A stretch of 64,000 nucleotides of DNA from positions 434,001 to 498,000 of the forward strand of contig NZ_BCWV01000003.1 of assembly GCF_001894765.1 (NCBI RefSeq). Direction: 5' to 3'. The DNA comes from Rhodococcoides corynebacterioides NBRC 14404. GTDB lineage: Bacteria; Actinomycetota; Actinomycetes; Mycobacteriales; Mycobacteriaceae. This document shows positions 1 through 8,842 of this stretch, piece by piece; position 1 is the first letter of the stretch, and each line of letters begins with the position of its first letter. The notes beneath the pieces were generated by a model. It searched no databases. It worked only from the letters and a program-made list of their open reading frames with translations, and had not been told where the DNA came from. The position numbers and the translations under genes were made by a program.

Positions 1-1304
1 GCGTCCTCAAACAGCTCGCCGCGTTCGTCGGGGAGGACGACTTCCTGGGCGGTGCCCGCCTGTACTTCCGTCGCCATGCCTACGGCAACACCACACTGGC
101 CGACCTGCTCGCGGCACTGCAGGACAGCTCGCTGCGCGATCTCGGGCCGTGGGCGGACGCCTGGCTGCAGACGACCGGGCCGAGCACGCTGACGGTGGAC
201 CGCGCCCGCGGCGTGATCGTGCAGACGGACCCGCGGCCGCAACGTCTCGACGTGGCCGTGCTGACGCCGGACGCCGACGGCGACCTGGTCGACCGCGCGC
301 CGCAGGAGGTGCACCTGGCCGGCGCCGAGACGCCCGTCGACCTCACCCGCGCCGTCGACGGCACCGTGGTGCTGCTCAACGACGGCGACCACACGTACGC
401 GAAGATGCGGCTCGACGACGCGTCGCTGGCCGTCGTCGAGACCTCGCTCGATCGCGTTCCCGACGACCTGCGGCGCAGCCTGATCTGGTCCGCCGTCTGG
501 AACGCCACCCGCGACGCGGAGTACCCGGCGTCGCGCTTCGTCGACCTCGCGTGCCGGTTCGTGCCGAGCGAGCCGCACGAAGGCATCCTGGGATCCGTCC
601 TGGCGGACACTGCCGTGGCCGTCGAGCGGTATGTCGCGGACCGCGATCGGGCGCGGGCGGTGTGGGCGGACACCGCGTACGAGCAGTTGCTCGGCGCGGA
701 GGCAGGATCGGACCACCAGCTCGAGTGGTTTCGGGCGTGGTCGGCCGCGGTCGTGCACGTCGATCGGACGGACCGTGTGCGGGATCTGCTGACCGGTCGG
801 ACGCGGATCGACGGCATCGCGCTGGACGCCGAGCAGCGGTGGGCCCTGTGGTTCGCCCTTGCCGCGCGCGGTGACGCCACGACGGCCGAACTGGACGACG
901 TCCTGAGCACCGACCGCACCGGAGCCGGCGAGGTGGCGCACACCGCCGCCACGGCCGCGCTCCCCGACGCCGCAGCGCGGGTGTGGACCGCACTGACGGA
1001 GGAGTCGCCGAGCAACGAGAAGGTCGGCGCGCTCGTCCGCGGCTTCACCGCCGGTGAGCGGGCGCGCACCGAGGGGTACGACGGGCGGTACTACGCCATG
1101 CTCGACGACGTCTGGCGGGAGCGCACCATCGAGATCGCGCGGCGACTGGTGGTCGGCCTGTTCCCGCAGGCCGAGAGCACCGACGACGCCGATCGATGGC
1201 TGAGCGAGCACCCCGATTCCCCCGCCGCGTTGCGACGGCAGGTGATCGAGCAGCGCGACCATCTCGCCCGGGCGCTGCGGGCGCGGGCGGCGGACGCGGA
1301 GTAG
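1..1304 (+). CDS. pepN: Aminopeptidase N, C-terminal part (5' truncated by window)
   Basis: The reading frame is open from base 3 and encodes the ERAP1-like C-terminal helical domain of an M1-family aminopeptidase N, a cytosolic zinc exopeptidase that removes N-terminal residues from peptides. The start resembles the actinobacterial PepN segment with FVGEDDFLGG followed by YFRRHAYGN and LADLLAALQ. The catalytic GAMEN and HEXXH motifs lie outside the window, so the assignment rests on this C-terminal domain only. The frame ends at a TAG at 1302-1304. No alternative function is suggested. Confidence 0.88.
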   Translation, partial: VLKQLAAFVGEDDFLGGARLYFRRHAYGNTTLADLLAALQDSSLRDLGPWADAWLQTTGPSTLTVDRARGVIVQTDPRPQRLDVAVLTPDADGDLVDRAPQEVHLAGAETPVDLTRAVDGTVVLLNDGDHTYAKMRLDDASLAVVETSLDRVPDDLRRSLIWSAVWNATRDAEYPASRFVDLACRFVPSEPHEGILGSVLADTAVAVERYVADRDRARAVWADTAYEQLLGAEAGSDHQLEWFRAWSAAVVHVDRTDRVRDLLTGRTRIDGIALDAEQRWALWFALAARGDATTAELDDVLSTDRTGAGEVAHTAATAALPDAAARVWTALTEESPSNEKVGALVRGFTAGERARTEGYDGRYYAMLDDVWRERTIEIARRLVVGLFPQAESTDDADRWLSEHPDSPAALRRQVIEQRDHLARALRARAADAE

Positions 1305-1344
1305 TTCGTGCGTGCGTGTCATGGATCGTGTCGGTGGGTCTCGG

Positions 1345-1350
1345 TACAAT
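1345..1350 (+). promoter_or_regulatory. -10 box of a leaderless promoter for the HNH gene
   Basis: TACAAT lies 7 bases before the ATG at 1358 and there is no Shine-Dalgarno sequence in between. Transcription would therefore start at or next to the A of the start codon. It overlaps the SOS-box-like sequence by one base. Confidence 0.55.
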
Positions 1351-1365
1351 CGAACACATGAGCGA
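1350..1365 (+). promoter_or_regulatory. SOS (LexA) box-like operator over the start codon
   Basis: TCGAAC-ACAT-GAGCGA matches the mycobacterial SOS box TCGAAC-N4-GTTCGA at 10 of 12 defined positions. The left half is perfect; the right half has two mismatches. It covers the predicted transcription start and the ATG at 1358, a good place for repression. Several DUF222/13E12-family genes are LexA-regulated in M. tuberculosis, which supports the reading. Binding is inferred, not shown. Confidence 0.5.
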
Positions 1366-3217
1366 TCGGGGGGTCGGCGCGGTGAACTCCGCGCAGGTGG
1401 GGGGCGTTGCCTGGGCTGCGCGTGACCATGCCGCGATGGGCCTGCCCGTCTCGTTCGACCTCCCCGTCGATGGGCACCTCGACGCCCTGGCCGACCTCGC
1501 TGCAGGGGCGGCGTACCTGGAGTGGCGTCGCTATCAGCATGTCGCTGCCCTGCACACCGACCTGGTGCTCGCCGAGGAGGACCGGGACGAACGGGCGGTC
1601 GATGCGTTCGCCCAGTGCGCCGCCCGCATCGCCACCGCCCTGTCGGTCTCCCAGTACGTCGCCGAACGGATCCTCGACAACGCCGTCGCCCTCCGGGATC
1701 GTCTCCCGCGGGTGTTCGAGTGCCTGCGGGACGGGGTGGTCTCGCCCAGTTACATCCGCACCATCGTCTCCCGCACGGAGTTGATCCACGGCCGGTCGTA
1801 TCAGGGACTGGTGGACGCCGACATCGCCGCCGCCCTGCGTAAGCCGGGGTCGTGGTCCACGGGTCGGGTGCGGGATCTGTGCGATCAGATGGTCTACCGC
1901 CGCGACCCCGACGCCGTCCGCGAACGCCGCGACGACGCGCTGAAGGGGCGGTGCTTCTTCACCGAAGCCGGACTCGACGGGATGGCGACCGTGGGAGCGA
2001 CGATGTCCGCCGAACAGGCTGCCATCGTCGCCCGCGTCGTCGAACGCCTCGCCGCCCAAGTATGCCGACACGACAGCCGCACCAAAACAGCACGGGCATC
2101 GGATGCGCTGTTCGCCCTCGTCGAGCACGCCCCGTTCGGGTGCGACTGCGCCCGCCCCGACTGTGCCTTCACCGTGGTCGATGCGGACGAGGTCGCAGCG
2201 AACGCAGCACGCATCGTCATCCATGTGGTCACCGACACCACCACCCTCACCGGACCCGTCCCCGCCGCTGCGAACGACACCACCGCTGGCACGAACACCG
2301 CCGCCGAGGTTGCGCCGCCGGCAGCGCAGTCACTGACTCGAGACGTGGACACGACCGCGACTGCCGCAGTGGGAGTCTCGGCCGATCAGGTCGTGGTCGA
2401 GGAGCAGTCAGCCGATAGCGTTGCCGCCGAAACAATCTCGACCGACGAGGCTGCGGTCGAGGGCGTTCCGGCCGAAGCGGCGACGGATGAGGATGCGGTC
2501 GAGGCTGCAGCGGTCGAGGCTCCGGACGTCGAGCCCGAACTGGTGGACGGTGTCGGCTACATCGCCGGACTCGGCATCGTCTCCGGCGCCCACGTCCGCG
2601 ACCTCGCCGCCGACCCTGCCACCCTCATCCGCCCCCTCGGCGACGGCACCGACACCCCACTCCCGGCCACCCAACCCGCCGACCCCTACCGACCCTCCGC
2701 GGCACTGAACACCTACATCCGCGCCCGAGACCAGTACTGCACCTGGCCCGGCTGCACCCGACCCGCGTGGGACGGCGACCTCGACCACATCACCGAATAC
2801 GACCACCACAACCCCGAGCGAGGCGGGCAAACCACCGCGACCGGGCTCGGCGCGAAATGCCGATTCCACCACCTACTGAAAACGTTCGGCGACTTCGTCG
2901 ACGACCAATACCCCGACCCCGACCACCCCGGCCGCATCATCCGGACATTCACCATCCCGGAGGGCCGCACCGTCCTCGGACCCGCCTACACCGGCCACGA
3001 CACCCACCCCGGACTCGACATGATCGTCTTCGGCGACCCACCCGGCGCCGGCAAGAAAAAGCCATCGACATCGGGCGAATCAGAACCCACTCGCCCCGCC
3101 CCACGCACCGAGCAGAAACACGCCCGCCGACGCCAGGAACGCAACCGCAACCGACTCCGCAACAACCTCAACGGCGTCGCCCCACCCAAAGCCGAGGACA
3201 CACCACCGCCGTTCTGA
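1358..3217 (+). CDS. DUF222 / 13E12-repeat family protein with C-terminal HNH endonuclease domain
   Basis: 619 residues. The N-terminal DUF222 domain (about residues 1-330) is followed by an acidic, Ala/Val/Glu-rich low-complexity linker (about 310-400). A C-terminal HNH nuclease core lies at about residues 455-510: a CTWPGC knuckle, then DLDHITEYDHHNPE and KCRFHHLLK, giving the Cys pairs and His residues expected for a zinc-stabilised HNH fold. The C-terminus is basic (RRRQERNRNRLRNN), suggesting DNA contact. The ATG at 1358 is preferred because a TACAAT box sits 7 bases upstream and the DUF222 homology begins just after. The family is multicopy and repeat-forming in mycobacteria and rhodococci. 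Its biological role is unknown; nuclease activity is inferred from the motif. Confidence 0.85.
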   Translation: MSDRGVGAVNSAQVGGVAWAARDHAAMGLPVSFDLPVDGHLDALADLAAGAAYLEWRRYQHVAALHTDLVLAEEDRDERAVDAFAQCAARIATALSVSQYVAERILDNAVALRDRLPRVFECLRDGVVSPSYIRTIVSRTELIHGRSYQGLVDADIAAALRKPGSWSTGRVRDLCDQMVYRRDPDAVRERRDDALKGRCFFTEAGLDGMATVGATMSAEQAAIVARVVERLAAQVCRHDSRTKTARASDALFALVEHAPFGCDCARPDCAFTVVDADEVAANAARIVIHVVTDTTTLTGPVPAAANDTTAGTNTAAEVAPPAAQSLTRDVDTTATAAVGVSADQVVVEEQSADSVAAETISTDEAAVEGVPAEAATDEDAVEAAAVEAPDVEPELVDGVGYIAGLGIVSGAHVRDLAADPATLIRPLGDGTDTPLPATQPADPYRPSAALNTYIRARDQYCTWPGCTRPAWDGDLDHITEYDHHNPERGGQTTATGLGAKCRFHHLLKTFGDFVDDQYPDPDHPGRIIRTFTIPEGRTVLGPAYTGHDTHPGLDMIVFGDPPGAGKKKPSTSGESEPTRPAPRTEQKHARRRQERNRNRLRNNLNGVAPPKAEDTPPPF

Positions 3218-3249
3218 CAGGCGCAGGACGCCGAGGCGAGCGGCGGCGA

Positions 3250-3579
3250 TCAGCCCTGCTCGCCCCGGAGCCGAGCGTGGAGATCGGCGCGAGCCCGACG
3301 ACGGTCGTCGTCGACGGCGGCGATGTCGAGATTGACCTTGCGGCGCAGGTTCTTGAACAGGACCAGCGAGAGCGGGAACGCGACCACGAGCGCGAACACG
3401 AGCGCCACGATGAGCGGGAAATCGACGCCGACGAGGGCGGCCACGCCGAGAATCACGGCCGTCACCACCGCGACGAGTCCGAGCCGGGCGACGGTGTACA
3501 GGGCCAGGTCACGGGCCAGGCGGCTCTTCGGCGATCCCGCGGCGGGGGGTGACGATTCGGGCTGTTCGGGCGCGGTCAT
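3250..3579 (-). CDS. DUF4229 small membrane protein
   Basis: 109 residues. A Pro/Ser-rich cytosolic start is followed by two closely spaced transmembrane segments (about residues 27-50 and 52-72). A charged C-terminal tail (KNLRRKVNLD...RRRARADLHARL) resembles the DUF4229 family of actinobacterial membrane proteins, whose function is unknown. The gene converges with the HNH gene, with a 32-base gap holding no obvious terminator. The ATG at 3579 is supported by a TAATCT box 6 bases upstream. Confidence 0.78.
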   Translation of the reverse strand: MTAPEQPESSPPAAGSPKSRLARDLALYTVARLGLVAVVTAVILGVAALVGVDFPLIVALVFALVVAFPLSLVLFKNLRRKVNLDIAAVDDDRRRARADLHARLRGEQG

Positions 3580-3585
3580 GGACCC

Positions 3586-3591
3586 AGATTA
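3586..3591 (-). promoter_or_regulatory. -10 box, leaderless start of DUF4229 gene
   Basis: On the minus strand TAATCT is followed by 6 bases and the ATG at 3579; there is no ribosome binding site. Transcript and reading frame would begin together. Confidence 0.5.
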
Positions 3592-3747
3592 CCGGTCGCA
3601 CCCGGGTGCCCGAGTGATCCGATTTGTCTATTACCTCCCCTTTACCAACACGAGAACAGTCGAGTACCCGGGGGTTCCGGTGTCACCATGGCGTCGACAC
3701 CACGGGCACGACGCCCGCGGCACGCGACGCACGAAGGAGCGACCACG

Positions 3748-3957
3748 ATGAGCGCACCGGCCTACTTCCCCACCCAGGAGAACCTGCTGACCCCCGGCCA
3801 GGTGGCGGCGCTCTTCCACGTCGATCCCAAGACCGTCACGCGGTGGGCGCACGCCGGCCGCCTCGGCTCGCTGCGCACCCCGGGTGGCCACCGCCGTTTT
3901 CGCGAGTCCGAGGTCATGAACCTGCTGACCTCGCTCACCACCGAGGCGCACGCCTGA
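3748..3957 (+). CDS. bldC: BldC-like MerR-type DNA-binding regulator
   Basis: 69 residues, nearly all a single winged-helix domain of the MerR/excisionase type: LLTPGQVAALFHVDPKTVTRWAHAGRLGSLRTPGGHRRF. Length and sequence match BldC of actinobacteria, which in Streptomyces binds direct repeats cooperatively and controls the onset of development. The ATG at 3748 is chosen over an in-frame ATG at 3688 because GAAGGAG lies at 3733-3739, 8 bases before it. The upstream 3617-3665 segment is locally AT-rich and may carry the promoter. The role in a non-sporulating organism is unknown. Confidence 0.88.
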   Translation: MSAPAYFPTQENLLTPGQVAALFHVDPKTVTRWAHAGRLGSLRTPGGHRRFRESEVMNLLTSLTTEAHA

Positions 3958-4056
3958 CCCTCGTCTCCACCTCGGCGTGAATTCTCAGGATCTCGAGAGG
4001 TTCACGCGGATGCCACTCGGCCGTCACGCGACTACCCTCGGTCGTGGAGGTGCGTG

Positions 4057-4260
4057 ATGATCTACGTGTTGGCTCTGATCGGGCTCGTGGTCGTGGCCGT
4101 GCTCCTGTGGAAGTCGTTCGGCCCCGAGACGGCCGCACCCAGAGGACGCGTGACCGGACCGGACGACGACCCCGAATTCCTGTGGCGCATGGGGCGTGAC
4201 GCCGCCCGTGAGCGTCGCCGGTCCACCGATCGTCCGGAGGCCGGTCCCGACTCGGACTGA
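4057..4260 (+). CDS. Small single-pass membrane protein, unknown function
   Basis: 67 residues. One N-terminal transmembrane helix (about residues 2-19, rich in Ile/Leu/Val) is followed by a charged cytosolic tail with FLWRMGRDAARERRRS. GGAGG at 4046-4050 lies 6 bases before the ATG at 4057; a GTG at 4054 is possible but too close to the ribosome binding site. I do not recognise the family. It converges with the ParA-like gene. Confidence 0.65.
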   Translation: MIYVLALIGLVVVAVLLWKSFGPETAAPRGRVTGPDDDPEFLWRMGRDAARERRRSTDRPEAGPDSD

Positions 4261-4303
4261 CCCGGCCCGGACCGACCCGGACCGACTGGGACCGACCCGG
4301 ACG
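4261..4303. repeat. Short tandem repeat at convergent gene ends
   Basis: The 10-base unit ACCGACCCGG occurs three times in tandem (4271-4300; the middle copy has a changed base pair), preceded by a partial copy. It fills the gap between two convergent stop codons. Confidence 0.7.
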
Positions 4304-4314
4304 ATGCCGTCGCC

Positions 4315-5259
4315 CTAGCGGGTGGTCGCGGGGAACCCTGCGGCCACCGCAGCGGCCGTCTCGAGCAGGGCGACGCGCGTCGCGGGCGCGAGAACCTCCA
4401 GGTCGACGACCGATCCCTCCGCGAGGTGGGAGTCGAAGGGCAGCACCCGGACGGCTCGACACCGCTGACCGAAGTGGTCGACGATGCTCGACACGTCCAC
4501 CGTCCTGCTTCCCGGCCGAGCCATGTCCACCACGGTGACCGCCTGCTCCACCAGCGGCCCGTAGCCGTGCGCGTCCAGCCAGTCGAGGGTGGCCGACGCG
4601 CTGCGTGCACCGTCCACCGAACCCGACGCGACCAGCACGATCGAGTCCGCGTGATGGAGGACGCCGCGCATCGCACTGTGCAGGAGTCCGGTCCCGCAGT
4701 CGGTCACCACGATGTTGTAGAAGCGTTCGAGGACGCTCAGCACGCTCTCGTAGTCTCGCGCGTCGAACGCTTCCGACAGCGTCGGGTCCGTCGACGAGGC
4801 GAGCACCTCCAGTCGATGCGCGTTCTGCGACGTGAAGGCGCGCACGCCGCTGTAGGACTCGATGGAGTGGGTGTACTGCAGCAGATCCCGTACGGTCCGG
4901 TCGGTCTCGACGGGAACCCGCGTGGACAACGTTCCGCTGTCGGGATTGGCGTCGACCGCGATGACCCGGTCGCCCCGTACCGACGCGAACGTCGACCCCA
5001 GCGCCGCCGCCACCGTCGTCTTGCCGACGCCCCCCTTCAGGGACAGCACCGCCACCCGGTGACACCCGCGCAGCGTGCTGTCCACCTGACGTTCCAGAGC
5101 GAGCCGACGCTGCTCACGCGCACTGTTGCCGACGTTGACGCGGCCGCCCGTGGCGTCGTACAGCGTGCGTCGCCACCCGGCGGTCGGCGGCGGCGCCACC
5201 GGTCGCAGGAGCCGCGACGTCGTCAGCTCGTGGGCCTGTCCAGTCGGTCCGTCGGTCAC
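4315..5259 (-). CDS. ParA/MinD-like ATPase
   Basis: 314 residues. A basic, Pro-rich N-terminal extension of about 65 residues precedes a P-loop ATPase of the ParA/MinD (SIMIBI) class. The deviant Walker A motif KGGVGKTT begins at about residue 75, and switch and Walker B-like segments follow (VIAVDANPDSGTL, NIVVTDCGTGL). The extension and sequence recall actinobacterial MinD-like proteins such as the EspI/Rv0530 type. It lies just downstream of ccsA, as Rv0530 does after Rv0529. The GTG start at 5259 has GGGAGG 7 bases upstream. The partner and cargo are not identifiable. Confidence 0.82.
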   Translation of the reverse strand: MTDGPTGQAHELTTSRLLRPVAPPPTAGWRRTLYDATGGRVNVGNSAREQRRLALERQVDSTLRGCHRVAVLSLKGGVGKTTVAAALGSTFASVRGDRVIAVDANPDSGTLSTRVPVETDRTVRDLLQYTHSIESYSGVRAFTSQNAHRLEVLASSTDPTLSEAFDARDYESVLSVLERFYNIVVTDCGTGLLHSAMRGVLHHADSIVLVASGSVDGARSASATLDWLDAHGYGPLVEQAVTVVDMARPGSRTVDVSSIVDHFGQRCRAVRVLPFDSHLAEGSVVDLEVLAPATRVALLETAAAVAAGFPATTR

Positions 5260-5320
5260 TCGGTTTCCTCCCCCGCCGCTCCGGTCCGCTCCACCCCCCG
5301 CGGGAGTCCGGGTCGGTTCG

Positions 5321-6322
5321 TCAGGTCAGGCCGGCGTAGGAGTGCAGGCCCGACACCACCATGTTGATGATGAACAGATTGAACAGCATCGCCACGAAAC
5401 CGGCCACGTTGATCCACGCAGCACGGGTGTTGCGCCACCCGGACGTCGCGCGAGCATGCAGGTACGCGGCGTACACCACCCAGGCGATGAAGGACACCGT
5501 CTCCTTGGGGTCCCAGCCCCAGAAGCGTCCCCACGCCGCCTCGGCCCAGATCGCGCCGAGGATCACGCCGGCACCGAACAGCGGGAACCCGATGATGGTG
5601 GTCTTGTAGGCCAAGCGGTCGAGCGTCTGCGCCGCGGGCAGACGGCGAGCGAATCGCGCCAACGCACCGGTAGCCCCGGCGGACTCGGTACCGGCGGAGT
5701 CGGTCCCGGCGAACCGCATCTTCAGCAGGAACAGCAACGACGCCACACCGGCGACCAGGAAGATGCCGCTGCCCACCGAGACGATGGTGACGTGGATCGG
5801 CAGCCAGTAGGAGCGCAGCGCGGGAACCACGGGCGCCGCGTCCGCGTAGAGCACGGTCGCCGCGAGAAACATCAGGATCATCACGGGGACGACGACGAAC
5901 ACCTGGGTGTGGCGTTGCCCGCGCAGCGCGATCAACCCGGTGACGACGGCGGCAGCGCACGCCATGGTGACGAACTCGTACATGTTGCCCAGCGGGAACC
6001 GGTCGGTCGCGAGCCCACGCAGCACGATCGACGCCACCGTGAGAATCAGGCCGAGGACGACGAGGGCGTGGCCCATGCCGCCGTACTTCTCGGACTTCGG
6101 GCGCGACGGAGTGGGCTCGATGCGGCCGGGCACCGTCGGCGCGATGGGTGCGGCGGGCCGTGCGGTGCCACCGGCCGCGACCAGCTCGCGCTTGCGGTCG
6201 TCGGCGGCGACGGTCCGAGTCGCGAACTGCGCCATCAGGAACACCGAGGCGAGAACGAACACTCCGAACGCGGACCGGAACGACCAGTCGCTGAACTGCG
6301 CCAGCGTGTCGTCGATCGGCAT
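5321..6322 (-). CDS. ccsA: System II cytochrome c biogenesis protein CcsA (annotated CcsB in many actinobacteria)
   Basis: 333 residues with about eight transmembrane segments and the tryptophan-rich WWD haem-binding signature near the C-terminus (AIWAEAAWGRFWGWDPKETVSFIAW). With ResB it forms the haem exporter/synthetase that attaches haem to CXXCH apocytochromes outside the membrane. Histidines flanking the motif (PIHVTIVSVGSG, YLHARATSGWR) are the expected haem ligands. The ATG at 6322 has AAGGAG just upstream, and the resB stop lies immediately before it. The upstream part of the open frame is resB read out of phase. Confidence 0.95.
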   Translation of the reverse strand: MPIDDTLAQFSDWSFRSAFGVFVLASVFLMAQFATRTVAADDRKRELVAAGGTARPAAPIAPTVPGRIEPTPSRPKSEKYGGMGHALVVLGLILTVASIVLRGLATDRFPLGNMYEFVTMACAAAVVTGLIALRGQRHTQVFVVVPVMILMFLAATVLYADAAPVVPALRSYWLPIHVTIVSVGSGIFLVAGVASLLFLLKMRFAGTDSAGTESAGATGALARFARRLPAAQTLDRLAYKTTIIGFPLFGAGVILGAIWAEAAWGRFWGWDPKETVSFIAWVVYAAYLHARATSGWRNTRAAWINVAGFVAMLFNLFIINMVVSGLHSYAGLT

Positions 6323-6324
6323 GA

Positions 6325-7977
6325 CTACTCCTTCTTGGCGGTGGGTGAGGGCGAGTCGGCATCGAGCAGGCGGTCGGCGAGACGGTCGAACTCGTCGCCC
6401 CACCCGGCCTGATCGGTGCGTGCCAATCCACCCAGCTCTACTACGGTACGTCGTGGATCGTCGGCCGGGTAGACGCGCACCCAGATCCGGCGACGCTTGA
6501 TCACCAGGGACACCACCAGACCGGCCATCATGGTCAGCGCGGTCACCAGCACCCAGGTCTGCGCCGGGTCGTGGCTGACCTGGAGGTTGACGAACTGCTC
6601 GGCGCCGTCGAAGCGCACCTGCGTGCCGTCGGCGAGGGTGGTCGACTCGCCCGGCGTGAGATTCACCCGGTCCTGCTTGACCAGCCGTCCCTGCTCGACC
6701 AGCACCTGGCTGAGCGAGAACAACGACTGCGGGTTGCCGGTGTCGAGACCGGTGTCGCCCTTGTAGATGTCGACGGCCACGGCCGGGTCGTTCGGCGCCG
6801 GGAAGCTCGACGACAGCAGCGTGCCGTGGAAGGACGCCGTGGGGGCGAACAGCCCCTCGATGGCGATCTGGTTTTTCCGCCGCTCCGCACTGTCGGGGTA
6901 GAGCCCGCCGGGCGGATCGAATCGATGCACGCCGGAGGACAGGAACGTGGTGCCGTCGGTCGGCTCCCACTGCACGGTCTCGGTGCGCGTCTCGCCGTTC
7001 GGGAACGTCACGGTGAACGTGGGGGCGTAGCCGTGGCCCTGCAGGTAGACGCGGTCACCGGCGACGCGCAGCGGATGGTTGACCTGCAGGACCTCGTCCC
7101 GCCAGGTGTCGGTGACCAGGTCCGCCCCGGACTGGTACTCGATGTTGGACGTGAACTGCTCGGCCTGCCCGTTCTCCAGGTAATCCGCACGGAAGTCCTT
7201 CACCCGCACGCACAGCGGGGTGAGTCCGGTGCCGTCGATGAGGTTGCCGGCACGGAACGAGTCGAACTGCGCGGGCGAGGTGGTGCAGATGCCGGGCCCG
7301 TCGTTGGCGATGACGACGACGTTGCCCTCGTAGCTGAACAACTTGCCCGCGGCGATCGCCACGAGCAGACCCACCAACGACAGATGGAAGACCAGGTTGC
7401 CCGCCTCGCGCAGGTACCCCTTCTCCGTCGACAGCGTCAGCGCCCCCGTCGGTCTCGTCGGTCCCGCTGCCTCCTCACGGCGGGCCGTGCGCCAGCCACG
7501 CATGCGCTCGGCGACGCGGTCGAGTACCTCCGCCGGGGTGCCGTCGACCTCGACGGTGCGGTGGTGCGGGAGACGGGCGAGGTTCCGCGGCGTGGCGACG
7601 GGCGGGGTGCGCAGCGCCCGCGCGTGCTCGACGCAGCGCGGCAGGATGCAGCCGACGAGGGAGACGAACAGCAGCACGTAGACGGCCGTGAACCAGAAGC
7701 TGCCGAACACGTCGAACAGCTCGACCCGGTCCATGAGCGGCCCGAGGGTCGGCCGATCGGCGATGTACTGATCGACCTTGCCGGCGTTGAGGCTGCGCTG
7801 CGGCAACAACGCACCGGGGATCGCGGCGAGCGCCAGGAGGAACAGCAGCACCAGCGCGGTGCGCATGGACGTCAACCCGCGCCAGGCGTTGCGGACCCCG
7901 GCCACCGCGCGGCCGCCGACGGACTGCCGCGGCGGGCGCGGCTCGGCCGCCGGACGGGACTCGGTGTCTGTACTCAT
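6325..7977 (-). CDS. resB: ResB/Ccs1 cytochrome c synthesis protein
   Basis: 550 residues. A cytosolic Pro/Arg-rich start is followed by transmembrane helices (RTALVLLFLLALAAIPGALLPQRSLN; SFWFTAVYVLLFVSLVGCILPR; VFHLSLVGLLVAIAAGKLF), a large external domain with YEGNVVVI...GPGICTTSPAQFDSF, and a last helix near VLVTALTMMAGLVVSLVI. This is the ResB/Ccs1 layout. It works with CcsA in the system II holocytochrome synthetase. It sits between ccdA and ccsA on the same strand; the 61-base gap to ccdA contains a 10-base tandem repeat. Confidence 0.95.
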   Translation of the reverse strand: MSTDTESRPAAEPRPPRQSVGGRAVAGVRNAWRGLTSMRTALVLLFLLALAAIPGALLPQRSLNAGKVDQYIADRPTLGPLMDRVELFDVFGSFWFTAVYVLLFVSLVGCILPRCVEHARALRTPPVATPRNLARLPHHRTVEVDGTPAEVLDRVAERMRGWRTARREEAAGPTRPTGALTLSTEKGYLREAGNLVFHLSLVGLLVAIAAGKLFSYEGNVVVIANDGPGICTTSPAQFDSFRAGNLIDGTGLTPLCVRVKDFRADYLENGQAEQFTSNIEYQSGADLVTDTWRDEVLQVNHPLRVAGDRVYLQGHGYAPTFTVTFPNGETRTETVQWEPTDGTTFLSSGVHRFDPPGGLYPDSAERRKNQIAIEGLFAPTASFHGTLLSSSFPAPNDPAVAVDIYKGDTGLDTGNPQSLFSLSQVLVEQGRLVKQDRVNLTPGESTTLADGTQVRFDGAEQFVNLQVSHDPAQTWVLVTALTMMAGLVVSLVIKRRRIWVRVYPADDPRRTVVELGGLARTDQAGWGDEFDRLADRLLDADSPSPTAKKE

Positions 7978-8001
7978 CTCGACTTCTCGACTGTGGTGGG
8001 T

Positions 8002-8047
8002 GGCTCGGTTGGGCTCGGTTGGGCTCGGATGGGCGGGCTCAGATGGG
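8002..8047. repeat. 10-base tandem repeat between ccdA and resB
   Basis: GGCTCGGTTG occurs twice in tandem, followed by GGCTCGGATG and a decayed copy (GGCTCAGATG). It overlaps the last codons of ccdA and fills the space before resB. Confidence 0.7.
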
Positions 8048-8842
8048 CAGGGTGGTGCCGGTGACGACGCCGTCGCGAACCCAGCCGACGAAGACGTCCC
8101 ACGCCCCCGTCACCAGGGCGACGCCGACGGCGACCAGCGTGACGCCGCCGATGATCTGGACCGTGCGGGCGTGACGGCGCAGCCACCCGACGCCGCGCAG
8201 GGCGCTGACGGAGCCGAACGCGAGGATCACGAACGGCAACCCCAGGCCCAGGCAGTACGCCACGATGAGCACGACGCCGCGCGCGGCGGTGGACCCCTCG
8301 GTGCCCGCGGTGAGAGAGATGACGCCCGCGAGCGTCGGGCCCAGGCACGGGGTCCACCCGAGCGCGAACACCCCGCCGAGCAGCGGCGCGCCGGCGATGC
8401 TGCCGATCCGGCGCGGCTCGAGTCGCGTGTCGCGCTGCAGCGCGGGGATCAGCCCGAGGAACACCAGGCCCATGGCGATGGTGACCACGCCGCCGATACG
8501 TTGCAGCAGTTCACGATTGACCGCGAGCGCCGAGATCAGACCGAACACCGACGCCGTGGCCAGGACGAACACCACGGTGAACCCCAGGACGAACAGGCCC
8601 GCCGCGCCGGCCACGCGGGCGCGGCTGCGCACCGCCGTGGTCGTCGACCGCGCTTCGGAGGCGGTCACGGCGGGGGCGTCCGCGCCGACGATGCCGGCGA
8701 GGTAGGACAGGTAGCCCGGCACCAACGGGACGACGCAGGGCGAGGCGAACGAGACCAGCCCGGCGAGCAGGCAGGCACCCAGCGCGAGCAGCAGCGGCCC
8801 GGAGGCCGCGGCGGTCTGGAACGCCTCACCCATGCCGATCAC
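8039..8842 (-). CDS. ccdA: CcdA thiol-disulfide transport membrane protein
   Basis: 267 residues and six transmembrane helices of the DsbD/CcdA family. The redox-active cysteines appear in FASPCVVPLVPGYL (helix 1) and LGWTPCLGPTLAG (helix 4). CcdA carries electrons from cytosolic thioredoxin across the membrane to the TlpA-like thiol reductase encoded just upstream, keeping apocytochrome cysteines reduced. The GTG at 8842 overlaps the tlpA stop by four bases (GTGA), indicating translational coupling; an ATG at 8833 is the alternative. Confidence 0.93.
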   Translation of the reverse strand: MIGMGEAFQTAAASGPLLLALGACLLAGLVSFASPCVVPLVPGYLSYLAGIVGADAPAVTASEARSTTTAVRSRARVAGAAGLFVLGFTVVFVLATASVFGLISALAVNRELLQRIGGVVTIAMGLVFLGLIPALQRDTRLEPRRIGSIAGAPLLGGVFALGWTPCLGPTLAGVISLTAGTEGSTAARGVVLIVAYCLGLGLPFVILAFGSVSALRGVGWLRRHARTVQIIGGVTLVAVGVALVTGAWDVFVGWVRDGVVTGTTLPI

